Positions 58,426 through 64,000 of a stretch of 64,000 nt of DNA are shown piece by piece. Where the stretch lies: positions 11,842,001 to 11,906,000 of the forward strand of contig NC_079887.1 in the NCBI RefSeq assembly GCF_029227915.1, given 5' to 3'. The notes beneath the pieces are model-generated. The model saw only the letters and a list, made by a program, of their open reading frames with translations, did no database searches and was not told the DNA's origin. The translations under genes were made by a program, and so were the position numbers. Source of the DNA: Hydractinia symbiolongicarpus. Lineage: Eukaryota > Cnidaria > Hydrozoa > Anthoathecata > Hydractiniidae. Every line of letters begins with the position of its first letter. The first letter of the stretch is position 1.

Positions 58426-60324
58426 TTATTCAGGCATTGCTGGAGAATACCGACCTCTGTAGTCGCTTTCACTTCGGTCAGTTACAGGCTTATGAAAAAC
58501 TGTAAAATAAGTAAAGAGTAATTGTATTTAATAAGAAAGAAACTTGGAAATGCGATTAGTAAAAACTGACAAGAAAAAATTATGTTTTGTACATTACGAA
58601 TAAGCTTGTCATAAGATATTTCTGAAAATTTACAGTGATTTTTGTTTTTGTCTATCTTGCCGGGAAGGGTAAGTGTGTTGCCTCTTTGCAGCCATGCGGT
58701 GTGCAGTGCTATTACAACCATTAACAACATCAGTCCAATATTTTTCAATATTGCATCAACAAATATTAGTGAAATTTTTCCGTATTGAACGACAAGGTAA
58801 CCTTTTACACTTTGGTCTCAATTTGTGGAGGTGACAGTAGGTTTGATAAAGTTTCTTTGTTGCAATTGAAATCAAGATAAGGAGATACCATTGGCTCTAA
58901 ATTTTAAATATACGGTATATTAACTTTAAAACTACTATTAAAATAAAGATTAAAATAAACAACATTAGGAAAATTTGTAGATTGTCAGGGCAATTTAAAA
59001 ATCGGACAACTGCGACAATTAAATTTTGGGAAATGAAACTAATATTTCAAAACAAAAAAATAATAATTGATAGAGGTTATAAAATAGGCGTGTCAAACCT
59101 GCTTTTTGTCTTTTTTGTCTTTGCATTTCCAAATGTAAAAAAAATCAGCTACGACAAATTTCAGGCTCATTGCTATTCTAATGTAGGTAGGGCGTGTTTT
59201 CTCCCTCTCCTTGTCCCCCCCCCCCTTTCCCTGGCCTTAATTACTTCTGCTGTACTACACGAATTCGAAGAGATATCTTATATGTATTAAAGGGAGAAAT
59301 ACGTGATCACTTTAAATAATCACTCTTTATAATATCATTTAAAAATAATCGTGTTACCAGCCATAAAAAATGAGAAATGGTACCTGTCATCTTTCAAAGA
59401 TGAATTACTTAAGTCACGCAACACAGGCTTAAAATTCTCGTGAGAAAAAAACGAAGCACAGAATTAAGATTTTAGAATTACGTAGTCATGTCTTCCGACA
59501 ATTTAAACAACAATTCACCTGGTAGGTAGGTAGGTAGATAGGTAGGTAGGTAGGTCGTATCTACCTACGTGTTAAACAACATCTAAGTATTTTTGCGTAC
59601 GCTGCACTGGGTGAGATTTTTTTGTTACCAATAATCATAAACTAGTAAAGTATTGATGCTTTTGGATAACCAAGTACAAACCTTGTTCTTTTCTGCGTTG
59701 TTTCAGGTGCCTTTTAATGAAATAAGCCATTACTAACAAAACGATAATTACTCCAAGCGGTGTTAAAATCATCCAAACATTTTCCATCCACAATTCTTTG
59801 TCTGTAACGAAACAAGTTTCAAAATGACGTTTTATACTTCTTTAAAATAAAAATTGTAAACAAAATTGAAATAATATAAGTTAGCCATTTCTTTTATGAT
59901 ATTGTAAAGAGAAAAACTGAAAAAATAACAGACGTAGATATTTAAATTTTGACATCTCTCTAGGAAATGTATACAAATATTAGCTTCCAGTTTTCGTTTC
60001 TTTGGTTAGATACACTATGTAAATTTTTACAAAGCATAAATCATTTAAATCGCCTACCATCAATCATATTACTGCTGCATTCTTTCACGTCACAGTATTC
60101 CCAACGTTGCATTGACTTGTCAATGTAACACCAAGGTTTATCCAAATGACCCTGTGGATTTCTGCAAAAGTTTTCCTTTAATGTTGGGTAAGAGCCAGGG
60201 TTTAAATAAGGATTTATAGACCAAGGTTGACAGGTTTTTCCAGAAGACGTAACATTAATGATTCCTATGTAACCACTTCCGTTTCCTTCGTAACACACTT
60301 TTGTGAAGTTCTGATTTGAATCTT
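58426..60324 (-). CDS. Kringle-domain single-pass membrane protein, 3' three exons (5' part not found)
   Basis: Minus-strand exons are 60324-60058 (kringle), 59801-59682 (transmembrane) and 58499-58426 (tail). All joins are phase 1 with GT...AG borders. The kringle exon carries all six cysteines: CYEGNGSGYIG, SSGKTCQPWS, NFCRNPQGHLDKPWCYID, WEYCDVKEC. The next exon gives ELWMENVWMILTPLGVIIVL and LVMAYFIKRHLKQRRKEQ. This is a membrane helix followed by basic residues, placing the kringle outside the cell. The last exon adds a short tail (FHKPVTDRSESDYRGRYSPA, MPE) and a stop. Kringle-TM order recalls ROR-type receptors, but no kinase exon follows in this model, so it is a kringle receptor-like protein with a short tail. 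An exon within the 1.2 kb final intron cannot be excluded. The N-terminal exons and signal peptide were not found up to 64000. Confidence 0.82.
59521..59554 (+). repeat. GGTA/GGTAGATA microsatellite
   Basis: About eight GGTA units with one GATA interruption lie in the last intron of the kringle gene. The array is followed by the partial mirror CTACCTACG. Confidence 0.9.
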
Positions 60325-60852
60325 CTAAAGTGATAACGAAGAAAAAAAACATGTTTATTTATTTAAGCGTTTGGTTTACTCAAGCTTTTTTCATGCACGT
60401 TTTTGCTTCTTCTACTTAAACAATTAAAATGATTTATATGGTCCACTGTAAAACTGTTGGAGAATGATTTTTTATTTTTCGTCACTATGAGCACTCGAAT
60501 TCGCTCACTTGATTGTGGGATATTATATATAGCTGTTTCTCAGAGTGGGTTTTTTGACCTGTGTAAAATAACCTCGAAGAGGCTTAATTGCATGTTAGGG
60601 CGATCAAAACAATTGGGGATTTAAAGAGCGTTTTGAGCCGATTAAGTGAGTAGACAATCGAAATTCCGAAGAAATAGATTAACAGCATCCTAAATTAGCA
60701 TAGTACACTACAGTTTTAAGCCGCCAAACTTAACAGAAAATGCTGAAATAAATACCCATAGAAATAAAAATAACTGTCAAAGCATTTAGACCACAAAAAA
60801 AATACGAAAGAGTAGACCATCTTTAATGGAAACACAACATATAAAAAGGTTT

Positions 60853-61075
60853 TTACGAAGACAAAACAAGAGATGCATATATTGCAAGTCTTTTCAAATT
60901 TGGTAGACTGTCGTCAAAATCATCATCGTAATTAAGAAACACAACTTGTTTATAAACATTCATAAACAAATTTTTAAAATCAACATTTTTAAACACTTTA
61001 AATTGTGAGCAAAAGTAAACCCTGAATTGTGCGTAGAATGTCTGTCCGTGAATCAATAAGCCGTAGAACTTCTGC
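60853..61075 (-). pseudogene. Possible coding relic, about 70 codons
   Basis: The minus strand reads QKFYGLLIHGQTFYAQFRVY, then VFLNYDDDFDDSLPNLKRLA and a TAA. It is upstream of the kringle exon, but its phase does not fit and no donor was found, so I do not join them. Family not recognised; it may be a chance frame in AT-rich DNA. Confidence 0.2.
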
Positions 61076-61864
61076 TTAAGTTTATATTACAGTGAAAGGT
61101 GCCGTTACCTAACTACATCTACCTAACAAGAAGAATAAATTCTAAATAGAATTTGGAATTTTAGTCTTTTTAGCTACATTGACAAAACCAAGTTGCAGCT
61201 TTAATAAAAAATCAGATGGTGAAGATAACACAAAACGAAACAATAACGTTGGTGAAAAACAGTTGAACCAAACTGAATAAAAAGTTTATCAGAACAGTGA
61301 ATATAACTAGATAGCCAAAATTATAAAATTGTTTTTCTTACCATTTGTTCATGGCTATAAAAGCGATTACACATATTTACATACATAAATTCAGCCATCA
61401 TAAAATTCAAAAACCAGAGAAAAAAAAATTCAAGAACAAAATCGGAACCCCACCAATCAACCAATATTAACAGCCAAGTCAACATTTAATGGGACCTGCC
61501 ATCGCTGTCGTGCGAAAGTATTTGCGGTCAGAGCCAGGAGTGGCAATAACAACGAATGAGAACTTGTCGAGATTTGTTTATTTACCGCATGGATGAATTC
61601 GGGCAATGTATTAAGGGAAACCACATCAAAACGCTATTTTTTTAGAGGCGAACGATGGTTAGCAATTAAAAAATCATGACCGTTTTTTGGTAAAAAACAC
61701 AAGCCGTTTTCTTACTACTTTTGGATCATTATGGATTTCGTGCCGACAAGCAGACAAAATGCAGCTATTACTATTGAAAAGTCGATAAAGTTCGTGAAAA
61801 AATCTGAAAAAAAAAAGAAAAAAGCTGATTATAATAATGTAAAAGATTGCGCGGTATTCACCTG

Positions 61865-62078
61865 CGGTTAAGGAGATTTAAGAATTTAAAATATTTGCTG
61901 ACGTTAGCAAAGTCCGACTAAAGTCCAAATTCCAACGTTTCTATAAAAACATTTGTAAACCCGTTACCTTTATTGTACAGATCTTGAAACCTTGGTCAAG
62001 AAAATGTATAAGATTATGTACGCTTGACAAACGGTTAAAGAAATATTGAAGTTTTAAAATTTTTGATGACGTCATCAA
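61865..62078 (+). repeat. Two diverged tandem repeat units, 167 bp apart
   Basis: CGGTTAAGGAGATTTAAGAA followed by TTTAAAATATTTGCTGACGTTAGCAA (61865-61910) is echoed at 62032-62078 by CGGTTAAAGAAATATTGAAG and TTTTAAAATTTTTGATGACGTCATCAA. Each unit ends in a TGACGT(C/T)A palindrome. The minus-strand frame at 61941-62180 crosses the second unit and is probably not a gene. Confidence 0.55.
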
Positions 62079-62609
62079 CCCGGTAATTCCGAAACGCTTT
62101 TCAATACCCAAGTATTGTGTTTGGCCTTGTATCTGTCCAGAAGGGTTGTATGAAAAGGTTTTTCTCTGCTGGGAACACATGTCAACAGTTTGGTCAGCAC
62201 TAAAAAAGCCCGTTCTTATAAGTCAGATCTAGCTACCAACGGGCTCAATATAACAAATGCCCATCGATCATTTCCTCATACAAGCATCAATACTTTTCCT
62301 GACTGCACACTACTGGCTTCCGCTCCTTGGTATATCACATAAATCAACTTGTAAATCCCTACTTAATAAGAGGCTTTATGAACGATATCAACCTAATGTC
62401 TTGATCGGTATCTTGTACCTAAACGCTTTTGTCCAGGTGTTCCGTAGGACCAAAATCGGTTGCCATGGATTTTCCGTCCTTACAAACACGTAGCATCGTA
62501 ATCAGAAAGGGTAAGTCCCTCAATTCAACTTCTTTTGCTATCCAATAGCCTTCAGACTATACATAATTTTCTTCCTTTGTATCTTTTATTCATTCAATGC
62601 CTGTATGAT

Positions 62610-63070
62610 TCCTAGGCCGTATGCTGGATGAGACTACCTTAGAAAGGCTATAGACGAGCATAATAAAACGTTATCTGCATTGTTGACAAGTCGTTTTATA
62701 AATTTATTAATCCCGCGAATTCAGTTTCCATTGCTGAAATGCGAAGTCTCAATGTCTTGTGGTTCGATCTTTACCATTCTACTACTAATTTGCGCGTGAC
62801 TATGCTTCCAACTGACCTTTCGCGGTACCTCTAAAAGCCTACCTTCCATAATCACGTCCGCTAAGATCAGCGTTCACTTGCTGCTGAGAAATTCCGAAGA
62901 ACGGTTGAAGCAGAATTGAAGGTTAAAATGATGGTCTGTTTTCTTAACCAAAGGTACCTTCTTTTACACAGTGTAATCTGTATGGAAGTTAATATCAGTA
63001 ACCGCAAAAAAATTGATGAAAAAGAGGATATGAGCAGAGCCTTACAACTATGGGTGCAAGAATGTTGAAC
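62610..63070 (+). pseudogene. Decayed coding sequence of unknown family
   Basis: From about 62688 a frame reads DKSFYKFINPANSVSIAEMR, then SLNVLWFDLYHSTTNLRVTM, with stops at about 62831 and 62861. It resumes SLAAEKFRRTVEAELKVKMM and ends DEKEDMSRALQLWVQEC before TGA (63066-63068). A shifted piece upstream, RMLDETTLERL, may belong. The long protein-like run with a few stops suggests a dead gene or retroelement. I do not recognise the family. Confidence 0.35.
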
Positions 63071-64000
63071 CACATGGGACAACTATATTAATATTGACCT
63101 CTCCTGGGAATCTTTGCTTTCCATGCCACCAAACCCAAAGCCGTCCTTTTATTTAAGCTTCACCTAGAATGTTCTTCCACCATCTCAAAGCAATTTAGGG
63201 CGCTGGCGTATGTGTTCGAAATCCTGCTGTTTCATGTGTAGGAAAACGTCTGCACTATTGCTTACGATACAAGGGCCTGTAATACAACACTTACGCAGGA
63301 CAGTTTGACGTTTCGTCATGACTCTGTCTTGCGTGTACTGTTACAGTTACTAACTACACGTTTTCTGATTCTATCTCCTCTCCTGTAAAGCACAAAAAAA
63401 ATATAAAATATATTAAAGCAGGTAGTCACCCTTCTTAAAAAGTCAAAACCTACAGCTCTCTTACATCTTGCCACCGACTGGTTACTTCTTTCAGATTTAA
63501 ACAATGAAATAATATTTCCTGGACATATTGTCATAACATCGCTTAGACAAGATAGGGTCCTGTATCCAAACAACAGCAAACGCGTTATTTAAATTGGACC
63601 GGCTTGTGCGTGTAAGGGAAACATGAAAACCTGGCACTCCAATGAGCTGCTCTCTTAGTACATCCCTTTAATTAATATCATCAAGCATAATGAATGACAC
63701 TCAGTTTTCATTCGTTTAAAGAGATTGGACTCCCGAAACAGGAAAGCTTTTCAACCCGTTTGAAAACTAGTTAATGTTTATATGAAAGCATCAGTTTGCA
63801 TTTGGATCGCAAGAAATTTAAAGGAGTGAAGTCCAAACAGTTGCACCCAAAGTCCATCGATTAAGGTAAAGGATACCCTAGCAATAATTTGTCTCATGCT
63901 AGAGGCCAAGAATGACTTGTCGCAACCATATCAAAAATATATATCTCCTCAGAACAACTCCTTGAATAGTTTAGTTCCTCCTCCTAAAGTTTAAACAAAC
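63071..64000. other. Right end of window, nothing recognised
   Basis: No coding frame, repeat or RNA could be supported. The minus-strand frame at 63316-63579 has no motif. Confidence 0.4.

Noticed and set aside
58482-58748. Minus-strand frame with a signal-like hydrophobic stretch (LMLLMVVIALHTAWLQRG)
   Set aside because: The frame start is not an ATG, it lies within the last intron of the kringle gene, it overlaps the terminal exon's acceptor, and no phase-matching borders were found.
61941-62180. 79-codon minus-strand frame ending near a GTAACG donor-like site
   Set aside because: It runs through one unit of a diverged tandem repeat with a TGACGTCA palindrome, and no partner exon was found.
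1-64000. CRISPR array, bacterial operon or phage content
   Set aside because: Introns, polyadenylation signals, TATA boxes and eukaryotic transposons show nuclear metazoan DNA; no regularly spaced short repeats with unique spacers occur.

Overview
The window looks like nuclear DNA from a marine invertebrate, most likely a hydrozoan-type cnidarian. It is AT-rich, the genes are split by GT/AG introns, genes are sparse, and much of the rest is decayed transposon. The gene types fit this: a kringle membrane protein, a RING protein with the CC(x4)GCxxC(x)nCPxC pattern, and a secreted protein with a fibrinogen-like start. The species call is inference. There is no bacterial operon structure, no rRNA and no clear functional tRNA.

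Four multi-exon gene models can be built from splice sites whose phases agree. (1) At 11777-13529 (+) is a small secreted protein of five exons in which every intron is phase 1. (2) At 32732-33916 (+) is a two-exon secreted protein of about 254 residues with a TATA box and a fibrinogen-like N-terminal motif. It belongs to a local family with two broken minus-strand copies (26641-27364 and 25643-26080) and an orphan first-exon relic at 52478-52531. (3) At 39859-41607 (-) is a six-exon RING-finger protein whose last exon is frameshifted. (4) At 58426-60324 (-) is the 3' end of a single-pass membrane protein: kringle exon, transmembrane exon and short cytoplasmic tail.

The rest is mostly mobile DNA. 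There is a complete Tigger/pogo element with TIRs and TA duplication (6423-7638), two other DDE transposase relics (42904-43392 and 45075-45469), a GIY-YIG endonuclease remnant of a Penelope-like retroelement (51781-52067) and a retrotransposon C-terminal relic (17480-17938). Smaller elements are MITE-like (14160-14520, 39419-39672) or carry tRNA-like SINE heads (near 23.1-23.4 kb and 29.2 kb).

Three larger repeat structures stand out. One is an inverted duplication linking 27.56-29.85 kb with 51.18-52.97 kb, which explains the orphan exon at 52.5 kb. One is a tandem array of about 125 bp units at 35.04-35.56 kb, with old inverted relatives at 2.3-2.7 kb. The third is a set of dispersed repeats at 5.5/8.3 kb, 5.9/38.1 kb and 45.8/46.6/47.2 kb. 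Long stretches between these hold nothing recognisable. I found no convincing new multi-gene system. The most distinctive item is the small duplicated and decaying family of secreted fibrinogen-like proteins.
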